Assembly (NCBI GenBank): GCA_964499865.1
Contig: CAZCPY010000056.1
Span: forward strand, 1-19,317
DNA: 19,317 nucleotides
Reading direction: 5' to 3'
DNA from: JANOGU01 sp964499865
Lineage (GTDB): Bacteria > Pseudomonadota > Alphaproteobacteria > Rhodobacterales > Rhodobacteraceae
A program made the translations under genes and the position numbers. Under the pieces are notes generated by a model. That model was not told the origin of the DNA. It saw nothing but the letters and a program-made list of their open reading frames with translations, and did not search any database. Shown piece by piece: positions 1-7,101 of the stretch; within the stretch, counting starts at the first letter, position 1; every line of letters starts with the position of its first letter.

Positions 1-1024
1 TCGCCTCGCCCACCGGCACGGCGCGGATGCCGACGCAGGGGTCGTGGCGGCCCCTGGTGACGATCTCGGTCTCCGCGCCCGCGACCGACACGCTGCGGCG
101 CGGGGTCAGGATCGACGAGGTCGGCTTGACGGCAAAGCGGCAGACCACGTCCTGCCCGGTCGAGATGCCGCCCAGGATGCCGCCGGCGTGGTTGCTCAGG
201 TAGACCGGCCCCTGCGGTCCCATGCGGATCTCGTCGGCGTTGTCCACCCCGGTCAGGGCGGCGGCGGCCATGCCTTCGCCGATCTCGACCCCCTTGACCG
301 CGTTGATCGACATCATCGCGGCGGCAAGGTCGGCGTCGAGCTTGCCGTAAAGCGGCGCGCCCAGGCCCGCGGGCACGCCCGCGGCCACCACCTCGATCAC
401 CGCACCGACCGAATTGCCGGACTTGCGCAGGGCGTCGAGGTCTTCGGCCCACAGCGCCGCGGTCCCCGCGTCGGGGCACCAGAACGGGTTGCGGTCGATC
501 TCGTCCGCGTCGAACCGGCCCCTGTCGATGCCGCGCGGGCCCATCTGGACCATGAATCCGGTGATCGCGAGGCTTGGGCACATCGCCGCCAGCGCCACCC
601 GCGCCACCGCCCCCGCCGCCACCCGGGCGGCGGTTTCGCGGGCCGAAGACCGCCCGCCGCCGCGATGGTCGCGCAGGCCGTATTTCTGGTGGTAGGCAAT
701 GTCGGCATGCCCGGGGCGGAAGGACTGCGCGATCTCGCCGTAGTCCTTCGACCGCTGGTCGGTGTTCCCGATCATCAGCTGGATCGGCGTGCCGGTCGTG
801 CGGCCCTCGAAGGTGCCCGACAGGATGCGCACCAGGTCATCCTCGCGCCGCTGGGTGGTGAAGCGGTTCTGCCCGGGCTTGCGGCGGTCGAGCCAGGGCT
901 GGAGGTCGGCTTCCGTCAGCGCCAGACCCGGCGGGCAACCGTCCACGGTCGCCCCGAGCGCGGGCCCGTGGCTTTCGCCCCAGGTGGTGACGCGGAACAG
1001 GTGGCCGAAGGTGTTGTGGCTCAT
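1..1024 (-). CDS. aroC: Chorismate synthase (C-terminal end cut off by window edge)
   Basis: Chorismate synthase converts 5-enolpyruvylshikimate-3-phosphate to chorismate, the last shared step of aromatic amino acid synthesis, using reduced FMN in the cytoplasm. The N-terminus begins MSHNTFGHLFRVTTWGESHG, which carries the family signature GESHG. Further in are the RPGHADxxxxxKYG and RxSARETAARVAAGAVA regions, which bind substrate and flavin. About 341 residues are visible of the usual 360 or so; the reading frame is still open at base 1, in the conserved HDPCVGIRAVPVGEA stretch, so only a short tail is missing. The start at 1024 is the only in-frame ATG that gives the normal N-terminus. It is transcribed away from the thiamine operon, with which it shares a 300-base upstream region. 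Identification is secure. Confidence 0.97.
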   Translation of the reverse strand, partial: MSHNTFGHLFRVTTWGESHGPALGATVDGCPPGLALTEADLQPWLDRRKPGQNRFTTQRREDDLVRILSGTFEGRTTGTPIQLMIGNTDQRSKDYGEIAQSFRPGHADIAYHQKYGLRDHRGGGRSSARETAARVAAGAVARVALAAMCPSLAITGFMVQMGPRGIDRGRFDADEIDRNPFWCPDAGTAALWAEDLDALRKSGNSVGAVIEVVAAGVPAGLGAPLYGKLDADLAAAMMSINAVKGVEIGEGMAAAALTGVDNADEIRMGPQGPVYLSNHAGGILGGISTGQDVVCRFAVKPTSSILTPRRSVSVAGAETEIVTRGRHDPCVGIRAVPVGEA

Positions 1025-1100
1025 GCGCAGGTCCCATGCCCGATGTCGTCCCGCCCTGCGGGCGCCTTGCCGCCGCGGCCAGCGTCGTTGCCGGGCGCCC

Positions 1101-1204
1101 CCCCTTCCCCTTGCGGGGAGGGGACGGGGAAGGGGGGTGCCCGGCCGGAGCCGGCGAGCCCCCCCCGCCCTCTCCCTCCCCCGCGAGGGGGGGAGGGAAG
1201 CGCC
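1101..1204. repeat. GC-rich palindromic intergenic repeat, copy A (full length)
   Basis: The stretch has two arms, each with its own small hairpin, separated by about 20 bases. The left arm (about 1101-1138) is G-rich. The right arm (about 1159-1204) contains CCCTCTCCCTCCCCC, GCGA, a G run and GGGAAGCGCC. The same right-arm sequence recurs near 13141-13187 and, reversed, at 4698-4750. It lies between aroC and the thiamine operon promoter. Apart from this repeat I see no gene between 1025 and 1319; open frames crossing it are proline/arginine/glycine-rich translations of the repeat. Confidence 0.75.
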
Positions 1205-1319
1205 CGTCGCCCGGGCGTTCCGCGTCGTCGCGCTCCGCTCTAGGCCAAAGCCCGCGCGACGGAAAGGGCCAGGGCGGGGCGCGCGGTGATGGCGGTCCTG
1301 CGGCACAAGCCACGATGCC

Positions 1320-1347
1320 TTGCGCCCGCCGCGGGTTGCGCTAGGCT
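1320..1347 (+). promoter_or_regulatory. Probable promoter of the thiBPQ operon
   Basis: TTGCGC (1320-1325) and TAGGCT (1342-1347) are separated by 16 bases and resemble -35 and -10 boxes. Transcription would start near 1354, exactly where the TPP aptamer begins (1355). That fit to the aptamer edge is the main support, as the boxes themselves are only moderate matches to consensus. Confidence 0.45.
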
Positions 1348-1354
1348 CCGCTCT

Positions 1355-1444
1355 ACCTCGGGGGGCCGCGCATGCGGCTGAGATGCAGAAATCGCTCTGC
1401 GGACCCGTCGAACCTGAACCGGTTAGGACCGGCGGAGGGAAGGT
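1355..1444 (+). promoter_or_regulatory. TPP (thiamine pyrophosphate) riboswitch aptamer
   Basis: This is a THI-box aptamer. Conserved elements are present in order: CGGGG early in the 5' half, GGCTGAGA (1377-1384), ACCCGT (1403-1408), AACCTGAACCGGTTAGGACC and GGCGGAGGGAA. The P1 stem closes as ACCT (1355-1358) with AGGT (1441-1444). An extra hairpin GCAG...CTGC (about 1385-1400) matches the optional P3a arm. The aptamer ends 44 bases before the thiB start codon, so it probably controls translation initiation or early termination. Binding of thiamine pyrophosphate should lower expression of the importer. The combination of aptamer and thiBPQ makes this call secure. Confidence 0.95.
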
Positions 1445-1488
1445 TGCGCATCGCCCGCACCCCCAACCGTCAGCCCATGGAGGATGCG

Positions 1489-2472
1489 ATGCGACCTGTG
1501 ATCCTGTGTGTTGCAATGACGGCCCCCGCCTTCGCCCTGGCCGAAGTGCCGGTGCTGGAGGTGCTGACCTACGACAGCTTCGTCTCGGACTGGGGTCCGG
1601 GGCCCGCGGTCGAGGCGGCCTTCGAGGCGGACTGCGGCTGCGACCTGCGCCTTGTGGGGGCGGGCGACGGCGCGGCGCTGCTGGCGCGGCTGAAGCTGGA
1701 GGGGACGGCGGCGACGGCGGATGTGGTGCTGGGCCTCGACACCGCGCTGACGGCCGAGGCGGCGGCGACCGGGCTTTTCGCCCCGCATGGCGTGCCGGGC
1801 CCCTGGGACCTGCCGGTGGCCTTCGACGATCCCCTGTTCGTGCCCTACGACTGGGGCTGGTTCGCCTTCGTCCACGACCGGACCCGCCTGCCCAGGCCGC
1901 CCGCCTCGTTCGAGGAACTGGCGGCCTCTGACGTTTCGATCGTGATCCAGGACCCGCGGTCCTCGACCCCCGGCCTCGGTCTGCTGCTCTGGGTGCAGGC
2001 GGCCTATGGCGACCGCGCCGAGGGCGTCTGGCAGCGGCTGGCCGACAACATCGTCACCGTCACGCCCGGCTGGTCCGAGGCCTATGGCCTGTTCCTGGCG
2101 GGCGAGGCGGACATGGTGCTGAGTTACACCACCTCCCCCGCCTACCACCTGATCGCCGAGGGCGACGCGACCAAGGCCGCGGCGCCCTTTGCCGAGGGGC
2201 ATTACCTGCAGGTCGAGGTGGCGGGGGTGCTGGCGTCCTCCGACCAGCCGGAGCTGGCGCGCCGGTTCCTCGCCTTCCTCGGGTCGGACGCGGTGCAGGC
2301 GGTGCTGCCCACGACGAACTGGATGTATCCCGCGCGCACCCCTGCGGCGGGCCTTCCCGAGGGCTTCGGCACCCTGATCCGGCCCGAGGTATCGCTCTTG
2401 ATGTCGCCCGCCGAGGCGCAGGCCGCCCGCGGCCCGGCGGTCGAGGCATGGGCGCGCGCGCTGTCGCGCTGA
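1489..2472 (+). CDS. thiB: Thiamine ABC transporter, periplasmic substrate-binding protein
   Basis: ThiB captures thiamine and its phosphates in the periplasm and delivers them to the ThiP/ThiQ importer. The 327-residue product starts with a short Sec signal (MRPVILCVAMTAPAFALA, cut before EVPVLEV). It continues with the family hallmark LTYDSFVSDWGPGPAVEAAFE, and later shows LPVAFDDPLFVPYDWGWFAFVHD and MVLSYTTSPAYHL, typical of ThiB-type proteins. The ATG at 1489 is chosen because GGAGG (1479-1483) lies five bases upstream and a signal peptide follows. Earlier in-frame ATGs (1372, 1477) would place coding sequence in the riboswitch or lack a ribosome site. Its stop overlaps the thiP start. 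Length and motifs fit the family well. Confidence 0.95.
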   Translation: MRPVILCVAMTAPAFALAEVPVLEVLTYDSFVSDWGPGPAVEAAFEADCGCDLRLVGAGDGAALLARLKLEGTAATADVVLGLDTALTAEAAATGLFAPHGVPGPWDLPVAFDDPLFVPYDWGWFAFVHDRTRLPRPPASFEELAASDVSIVIQDPRSSTPGLGLLLWVQAAYGDRAEGVWQRLADNIVTVTPGWSEAYGLFLAGEADMVLSYTTSPAYHLIAEGDATKAAAPFAEGHYLQVEVAGVLASSDQPELARRFLAFLGSDAVQAVLPTTNWMYPARTPAAGLPEGFGTLIRPEVSLLMSPAEAQAARGPAVEAWARALSR

Positions 2473-2495
2473 TGGGCGCGCGCGCTGTCGCGCTG
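2448..2495 (+). repeat. Exact 24-bp tandem duplication at the thiB/thiP junction
   Basis: Bases 2448-2471 and 2472-2495 are identical. Each unit begins ATGGGCGCGCGCGC and ends GTCGCGCTG. In the thiP frame it encodes MGARAVAL twice. In the thiB frame the first unit supplies the last residues and its end abuts the stop codon. Removing one copy would leave both reading frames intact, so this looks like a recent slippage or recombination event. Confidence 0.97.
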
Positions 2496-3980
2496 ACCGT
2501 GCTGGCGGCCACGCTGGGGCCGGTGCTGGCGCTGGCGGCGGCGGGGGCGGGGGCGCGGGCGGGGCGGCTGACGGCGGCAGACTGGGCCGCGGTGCGCTTC
2601 ACGGTCCTGCAGGCGGCGCTGTCGGCGGCGCTGTCGGTGGCGCTGGCGGTGCCGGTCGCGCGCGCGCTGGCGCGGAGGCGATTCCCGGGGCGAGATGCGC
2701 TGGTCACGCTGATGGGCGCGCCGTTCCTGATGCCTTCGGTCGTCGCGGCGATGGCGCTGCTGGCGGTGTTCGGGCGGGCGGGCTGGGGCAATGCGGCGCT
2801 GGCGGCTGCGGGCCTGCCGCCCCTGTCGGTCTACGGCCTGCACGGCGTGGTCATGGCGCATGTCTTCCTGAACCTGCCGCTCTGCGTGCGGCTGATCCTG
2901 CAGGGCTGGCAGGCGATCCCGGCCGAACGCTTCCGGCTGGCCGCAGCGCTGGGGATGGGTCCGCCCGAGGTCGCCCGCCACCTCGAGCGCCCGATGCTGC
3001 GCGAGGTCGCCCCCGGCGCGGCGCTGACCGTCCTTGCGCTGAGCCTGACCTCCTTCGCGGTGGCGCTGACGCTGGGCGGGGGCCCGCGGGCGACGACGGT
3101 GGAACTGGCGATCTGGCAGGCGCTGCGCTTCGACTTCGACCTGGGCGCCGCGGCGCGGCTGGCGCTGGTGCAGCTGGTGCTGACCGGGGCGGCCTTCGCG
3201 CTGGCGCTGCGGCTGGTGCGGGTGGCGGGCTTCGGGGCGGGGCTGGACCGGGCGCCGGGGCTGCGGGGGCCCGGGGGCTGGCGCCGCGGCGCGGATGCAG
3301 CCTGGATCGCGGCGGCGGCGCTGTTCCTGACCCTGCCGCTGGCGGCGCTGGCGGCGCGCGGTCTGCCCGCGGTGGCGGGCCTGCCGGCCGGGATCTGGGC
3401 GGCGGCGGGGCGGTCGCTGGCGGTGGCGCTGGCGGCGACCGGGCTGACGCTGGCGCTGGCGCTGCCGCTGGCGGCGGGGGGCAGGCTTGCGGCGCTGGCC
3501 GCGACGCTGCCGCTGGCGATGTCGGCGCTGGCCCTGGGGACGGGGCTGTTCCTGATGCTGACGCCCGTCGTCGCCGTGCCGCGGCTGGCGCTGCCGGTGA
3601 CGGTGGGGGTCAACGCGGCGCTGGCGCTGCCCTTCGCCTTCCGCATCCTGGCGCCTGCCCTGCGGCAGGCGCGGGATGACCACGGGCGGCTTGCGGCGGC
3701 CCTGGGGATGCCTGCGGCGGCGGTCTGGCGGTGGGTCTACCTGCCGCGGATGGCGCGGCCGCTGGGGCTTGCCGCGGGGCTTACGGCGGCGCTGGCGATG
3801 GGCGATCTGGGGGTGGTGGCGCTGTTTGCGACCGAAAGCCCGACGTTGCCCCTGCAGGTGCAGCGGCTGATGGGCGCCTACCGGATGGACCAGGCGGCGG
3901 GTGCCGCGGTGCTGCTGGTGGCGCTGAGCCTTGCGCTCTTCGCGCTGTTCGACGCAGGGGGCCGCCGTGCTGCGGCTTGA
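2448..3980 (+). CDS. thiP: Thiamine ABC transporter, fused two-domain permease
   Basis: ThiP is the inner-membrane channel of the thiamine importer. The roughly 510-residue protein is almost entirely hydrophobic and contains two permease modules in one chain. Each has an EAA loop that contacts ThiQ: AERFRLAAALGMGPPEVARH around residue 160 and DHGRLAAALGMPAAAVWRW near residue 410. There are about 12 predicted membrane segments. The start is ambiguous because an exact 24-base tandem repeat (2448-2471, 2472-2495) duplicates the start codon, giving MGARAVAL twice. The ATG at 2448 looks ancestral, while the ATG at 2472 overlaps the thiB stop as TGATG. Either gives a normal protein (510 or 502 residues). 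Leucine/alanine codon use is extremely GC-biased, like the neighbours. Confidence 0.93.
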   Translation: MGARAVALMGARAVALTVLAATLGPVLALAAAGAGARAGRLTAADWAAVRFTVLQAALSAALSVALAVPVARALARRRFPGRDALVTLMGAPFLMPSVVAAMALLAVFGRAGWGNAALAAAGLPPLSVYGLHGVVMAHVFLNLPLCVRLILQGWQAIPAERFRLAAALGMGPPEVARHLERPMLREVAPGAALTVLALSLTSFAVALTLGGGPRATTVELAIWQALRFDFDLGAAARLALVQLVLTGAAFALALRLVRVAGFGAGLDRAPGLRGPGGWRRGADAAWIAAAALFLTLPLAALAARGLPAVAGLPAGIWAAAGRSLAVALAATGLTLALALPLAAGGRLAALAATLPLAMSALALGTGLFLMLTPVVAVPRLALPVTVGVNAALALPFAFRILAPALRQARDDHGRLAAALGMPAAAVWRWVYLPRMARPLGLAAGLTAALAMGDLGVVALFATESPTLPLQVQRLMGAYRMDQAAGAAVLLVALSLALFALFDAGGRRAAA

Positions 3981-4662
3981 GGGCGTGACGCTTGCGCAGG
4001 GCGCCTTCCGCCTGCGCGCCGACTGGACCCTGCCCGCCGGCGCCGGGGTGGCGGTGGTGGGCCCCTCGGGCGGGGGCAAGTCCACGCTTCTGGCGGCGGT
4101 GGCGGGATTTCTGCCGCCCGCGGCGGGGCGCATCCTGTGGGACGGGCGGGACCTCGGGCCGCTGGGCCCGGGCGAGCGGCCGGTGTCGATCCTGTTCCAG
4201 GACCAGAACCTGTTCCCGCACCTTTCGGTTCACGACAACGCGGCGCTCGGCCTGTCGCCCCGCCTGCGCCTGACACCTGCCGACCGCGGACGGGTGGATC
4301 AGGTGCTGGCGCGCGTCGGCCTGGCCGGCCTGGGCGACCGCCGCCCGGGCGCGCTGTCGGGTGGCCAGCAGGGCCGCGCGGCGCTGGCGCGCGCGCTGCT
4401 GCGGGCGCGGCCCGTGCTCCTGCTGGACGAGCCCTTCGCCGCGCTTGGCCCCGCGCTCAAGACCGAGATGCTGGCGCTGCTGGCGGAGGTGCAGGCGGCG
4501 ACCGGGGCGCTGGTGATGATGGTCACGCACGACCCCGCCGACGCCCGCCGCTTTGCCGACCTGACGGTGCTGGTGGCCGACGGCCTGGCGCATCCGCCCG
4601 CGCCGACGGGCCCGCTGTTCGACGCGCCCCCTCCGGCGCTGGCGCGGTATCTGGGGCGCTGA
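3967..4662 (+). CDS. thiQ: Thiamine ABC transporter, ATP-binding protein
   Basis: ThiQ hydrolyses ATP on the cytoplasmic face to drive thiamine uptake through ThiP. The 231-residue protein has Walker A GPSGGGKS (residues 32-39), a Q-loop in ILFQDQNLFPHL (about 75-86), signature LSGGQ (130-134), Walker B VLLLDEP (150-156) and switch histidine in VTHD (H188). The residues after the signature are QGR rather than the common RQR. The GTG at 3967 is chosen as start because AGGGGG (3956-3961) lies five bases upstream and the protein then begins at the first beta strand (VLRLEGVTL). It overlaps the end of thiP by 14 bases, which suggests translational coupling. Its length matches known ThiQ proteins of about 230 residues. 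Confidence 0.94.
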   Translation: MLRLEGVTLAQGAFRLRADWTLPAGAGVAVVGPSGGGKSTLLAAVAGFLPPAAGRILWDGRDLGPLGPGERPVSILFQDQNLFPHLSVHDNAALGLSPRLRLTPADRGRVDQVLARVGLAGLGDRRPGALSGGQQGRAALARALLRARPVLLLDEPFAALGPALKTEMLALLAEVQAATGALVMMVTHDPADARRFADLTVLVADGLAHPPAPTGPLFDAPPPALARYLGR

Positions 4663-4697
4663 GGCGGGTCCGGCCTTGCCGGAACCGCGGCCCGTCG

Positions 4698-4750
4698 GGC
4701 GCTTCCCTCCCCCGCGCGGGGGAGGGAGAGGGCGGGGGGCGCCCGGCCGG
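4698..4750. repeat. GC-rich palindromic intergenic repeat, copy B (about half length, reversed)
   Basis: This copy corresponds to the right arm only, in the opposite orientation. Its reverse complement runs CCGGCCGGGCGCCCCCC, CCCTCTCCCTCCCCC, a G run and GGGAAGCGCC, matching 13133-13187 nearly base for base. It fills most of the space between the convergent 3' ends of thiQ and marR. Confidence 0.75.
4704..4727. terminator. Possible bidirectional terminator hairpin between thiQ and marR
   Basis: A perfect 24-base palindrome (TCCCTCCCCCGC followed by its mirror) inside repeat copy B would form a very stable hairpin in RNA from either strand. It lies 41 bases after the thiQ stop and 55 bases after the marR stop. 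No T run follows on either side, so classical intrinsic termination is uncertain. Confidence 0.4.
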
Positions 4751-4782
4751 TCGCGCAGGGTCCGCCAGGGACGAGCGCGCCC

Positions 4783-5223
4783 TCAGCCGTCCTCCAGCCG
4801 CAGGCGCAGCGCGCGCAGCACCGGCAGCGCGCCGCGCACGCGTTCGGGGCCGAGGTCGCGCACGACGTCCAGCAGCAGGGGCACGATCGCCTGCACCGCC
4901 GCATCCCGCGCCGCCCGCCCGGCGGGCGAGATCGCGACGAGCTTCTGGCGCGCATCGTCCCAGTCGGGGCGGATGTGCACATGCCCCGCCCATTCCAGCC
5001 GCGCCAGCGTGTTGCTCATCGCGCCGCGGGTGACGTGGAAGCTGCGGGCAAGCTGCGCGGGCGTGCGCTCCTCGGCCGTGCGGGCGAGATGGTTGAGGAC
5101 GGAGAAATGGCTGAGCTCCATCCCCCTGGGCAGCACCCGGGCCACCCGCGCGCGGGCCAGCTGGTCGGCGATGAACAGCTCGCTGAACAGCGCCACCGCC
5201 AGGTCCTCGGCCCCCTCGGCCAT
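4783..5223 (-). CDS. MarR-family transcriptional regulator
   Basis: This 146-residue protein has the MarR winged helix-turn-helix layout. An N-terminal dimer helix comes first, then LSHFSVLNHLART and TPAQLARSFHVTRGAMSNTLARLEWAGHV (about residues 37-82, containing the recognition helix). The wing is RPDWDDARQKLVAISPAG with the conserved D-x-R, and a C-terminal dimer helix follows. MarR proteins bind palindromic operators as dimers and often sense small aromatic or oxidative ligands; the ligand here cannot be read from sequence. The start codon overlaps the stop of the upstream hydrolase gene (TGATG at 5225-5221), so it is translated as part of the comF-grxC-hydrolase run. It may regulate that operon, but no operator was identified. 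Confidence 0.9.
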   Translation of the reverse strand: MAEGAEDLAVALFSELFIADQLARARVARVLPRGMELSHFSVLNHLARTAEERTPAQLARSFHVTRGAMSNTLARLEWAGHVHIRPDWDDARQKLVAISPAGRAARDAAVQAIVPLLLDVVRDLGPERVRGALPVLRALRLRLEDG

Positions 5224-6056
5224 CAGGGGCCCCCGAAGGGCCGGTCATGGGCCAGCGCGGGGATGCGGCGGCGGGCATCGGTCACGCGGCCCAGGTCGAG
5301 GTCGGCGAAGGTCACGCCGGGGTCGGTGCCGCCGTCGGCGATCACCTCGCCCCAGGGAGCGACCGCCAGCGAATGCCCATGCGTGCGCCGCCCGCCCCGG
5401 CCGCGTCCGGGCGCCTCGGGGTGAAAGCCGCACTGCGCAGGGGCCAGCATATAGGAACCGGTCTCGATGGCGCGGGCGCGCAGCAGCACCTCCCAATGCG
5501 CCGCCCCGGTGATGTGGTTGAAGGCCGCGGGCACCGTCATCACCTGCGCGCCGCCTTGCGCGAGGCGGCGGTAGAGGTGCGCAAAGCGCAGGTCGTAGCA
5601 GACCGTCAGGCCCAGCGTGGCCCAGGGCGTGGCGGCGGTGACGGCCTGCGTGCCGGGCCGGTAGGCGGCCGATTCGCGGTAGGACTCCGTCTCGCTCACG
5701 TCCACGTCGAACATGTGGATCTTGTCGTAGCGCGCTTCGATGGCGCCATCGGGGCCGATCAGGAAGGACCGGTTGGCAAGGCGGTCCTCCTCGGTCGCGA
5801 TGCCCAGCGACCCGATCAGCAGCCACCGCCCGGCGCGCGCGGCCTCGTCGCGCAGGGCGGCAAGGGTGGCGTCTTCGGCCTCCGGCCGGATCGCCGCGCG
5901 CTGGTGGGCGCGGTCGGCGGACACAAGGTTCGTGCATTCCGGCGTCAGGATCAGGTCCGCCCCGCCTGCCGCGGCCTGCCGCACAAGGGCGACCGTCGCG
6001 GGCAGGTTCGCGGTGGCGTCGTCCGAAACGGTCAGTTGCACCAGACCCGCCCGCAT
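5223..6056 (-). CDS. Carbon-nitrogen hydrolase (nitrilase superfamily, NIT1/omega-amidase-like)
   Basis: This is a 277-residue amidase of the nitrilase superfamily, with the full catalytic triad: Glu40 in LILTPE, Lys112 in ARYDKIHMFDVDV and Cys153 in LTVCYDLRF. Family members with DKIHMFDVD and YRESAAYRPG belong to the branch that includes deaminated-glutathione amidase and other short-chain amide hydrolases. The N-terminus (MRAGLVQLTVSDD) starts directly at the first strand, which supports the ATG at 6056. It lies six bases after the grxC stop, which makes co-transcription with glutaredoxin likely. The pairing with glutaredoxin is compatible with a role in glutathione repair, but that substrate is inferred, not shown. 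All key residues are present. Confidence 0.93.
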   Translation of the reverse strand: MRAGLVQLTVSDDATANLPATVALVRQAAAGGADLILTPECTNLVSADRAHQRAAIRPEAEDATLAALRDEAARAGRWLLIGSLGIATEEDRLANRSFLIGPDGAIEARYDKIHMFDVDVSETESYRESAAYRPGTQAVTAATPWATLGLTVCYDLRFAHLYRRLAQGGAQVMTVPAAFNHITGAAHWEVLLRARAIETGSYMLAPAQCGFHPEAPGRGRGGRRTHGHSLAVAPWGEVIADGGTDPGVTFADLDLGRVTDARRRIPALAHDRPFGGP

Positions 6057-6062
6057 CGCGGC

Positions 6063-6320
6063 CTAGCCCGCGAGCAGCGGGTCAAGCCGCCCGGCCTGGT
6101 CGAGCGCATGGAGGTCGTCGTAACCGCCGACATGCGCGGCGCCCACGAAGATCTGCGGCACCGTCCGCCGGCCGCCCGCGCGGTCGGTCATCGCGGCGCG
6201 CAGGGCGGGGTCGCGGCTGACGTCGATCTCGCGGAAAGGCACGCCCTTGCGCGCCAGCAGCGCCTTGGCGGCGGCGCAGTAGCCGCAGGTGGGGGTGGTG
6301 TAGATTTCGACCCGAGGCAT
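6063..6320 (-). CDS. grxC: Glutaredoxin 3-type (GrxC)
   Basis: This 85-residue cytoplasmic thiol oxidoreductase reduces protein disulfides and mixed disulfides with glutathione. The fold begins MPRVEIYTTPTCGYCAAAKA, with active-site cysteines at 12 and 15. The motif is CGYC where E. coli Grx has CPYC. The TVPQIFVG cis-proline loop and the GGYDDLHALDQAG glutathione-binding region follow. The frame is open upstream to 6371, but the ATG at 6320 gives exactly the normal length and has GGAG seven bases upstream. It starts 34 bases after the comF stop and ends six bases before the hydrolase start, inside a four-gene minus-strand run. Confidence 0.94.
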   Translation of the reverse strand: MPRVEIYTTPTCGYCAAAKALLARKGVPFREIDVSRDPALRAAMTDRAGGRRTVPQIFVGAAHVGGYDDLHALDQAGRLDPLLAG

Positions 6321-6354
6321 CCGAAGGCTCCGCTGCGGCGGGACTATCGGGCAT

Positions 6355-7071
6355 TCAGGGCGCCTTCGCAACGCGGGCCAGCACCAGGACCGACACCCCG
6401 GATGCGCCCGCGGCGAGGCAGGCCTCGGCCGCCGCGGCCAGCGTGGCGCCCGAGGTCATCACGTCATCGACCAGCAGCACCGGGCGGCCCCTGACGCGCG
6501 GCGCCTGCCGCGGGGTGACGGCGATGGCGCCCTCGACATTGGCAAAGCGCCCCGTCCGGTCGCGGCCGTCCTGCGAGGGCGTGCGGCGCGCGCGGTGCAG
6601 AAGGTCGGGCACATGCTCTGCCCCCGCGGCGCGCGCCAGCCCCGCCGACAAGACCGCCGCCTGGTTGTAGCGCCGCCGCAGAAGCCGCAGCCAGTGCAGT
6701 GGCACCGGCGCCACCACCATGCCGGGCCCGACCAGTGGCCCCGCCGCGCGCATCAGCCAGCGCGCCGCGGGACGCGCGAGGTCCAGCCGGTCGCCGTGCT
6801 TCAGCGCCAGCACGATGTCGCGCCCCGTGCCCTCGTACAGGAACACCGCCCGTCCCTGCGTCCAGGGCCGCGCCACGCTCAGGCAGTCGTCGCAATGCAC
6901 CGCATGGCCGGGATCGTCGCCCGGCAGGGGCAGGCCGCAGAGGTCGCAGACCAGCCCGGCGATAAAGGGCGTCCGGCGCCAGCAGTCGGGGCAGAGCGCG
7001 TGGTCGGCCTCGACCAGCGCGTCGCACATCAGGCATTGCGCGGGGTAGACCAGCCGCAGCGCCGCTTGCAT
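6355..7071 (-). CDS. comF: ComF-family double zinc ribbon / phosphoribosyltransferase protein
   Basis: The 238-residue protein joins an N-terminal cysteine region to a phosphoribosyltransferase fold. Two four-cysteine zinc sites are visible (C13, C16, C27, C30 and C42, C45, C60, C63). A YEGTGRDIVLALKHGD segment and an APVPLHWLRLLRRRYNQA loop follow. The PRPP-binding signature VLLVDDVMTSGAT occupies residues 198-210. ComF proteins help take up or recombine DNA in competent bacteria; related proteins of unknown role are widespread in alphaproteobacteria, including non-competent ones. It is the first gene of the comF-grxC-hydrolase-marR run. Its start is only 30 bases from the divergent methyltransferase-fold gene. 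AAGGAAGG upstream is a possible ribosome site. Confidence 0.92.
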   Translation of the reverse strand: MQAALRLVYPAQCLMCDALVEADHALCPDCWRRTPFIAGLVCDLCGLPLPGDDPGHAVHCDDCLSVARPWTQGRAVFLYEGTGRDIVLALKHGDRLDLARPAARWLMRAAGPLVGPGMVVAPVPLHWLRLLRRRYNQAAVLSAGLARAAGAEHVPDLLHRARRTPSQDGRDRTGRFANVEGAIAVTPRQAPRVRGRPVLLVDDVMTSGATLAAAAEACLAAGASGVSVLVLARVAKAP

Positions 7072-7101
7072 TCCCGCCCGCCTTCCTTATCCCCGCGGGC
7101 C

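Noticed and set aside
1372..1488. N-terminal extension of ThiB from the ATG at 1372
   Set aside because: It would translate the TPP aptamer; the start at 1489 has a ribosome site and signal peptide.
2202..4133. A 643-codon open frame on the minus strand across thiP
   Set aside because: Arg/Gln/Pro-rich composition with no domain; it is the antisense of thiB, thiP and thiQ in GC-rich DNA.
5247..6494. A 415-codon plus-strand frame across the amidase and grxC
   Set aside because: It is antisense to genes with intact catalytic motifs and has shadow-type composition.
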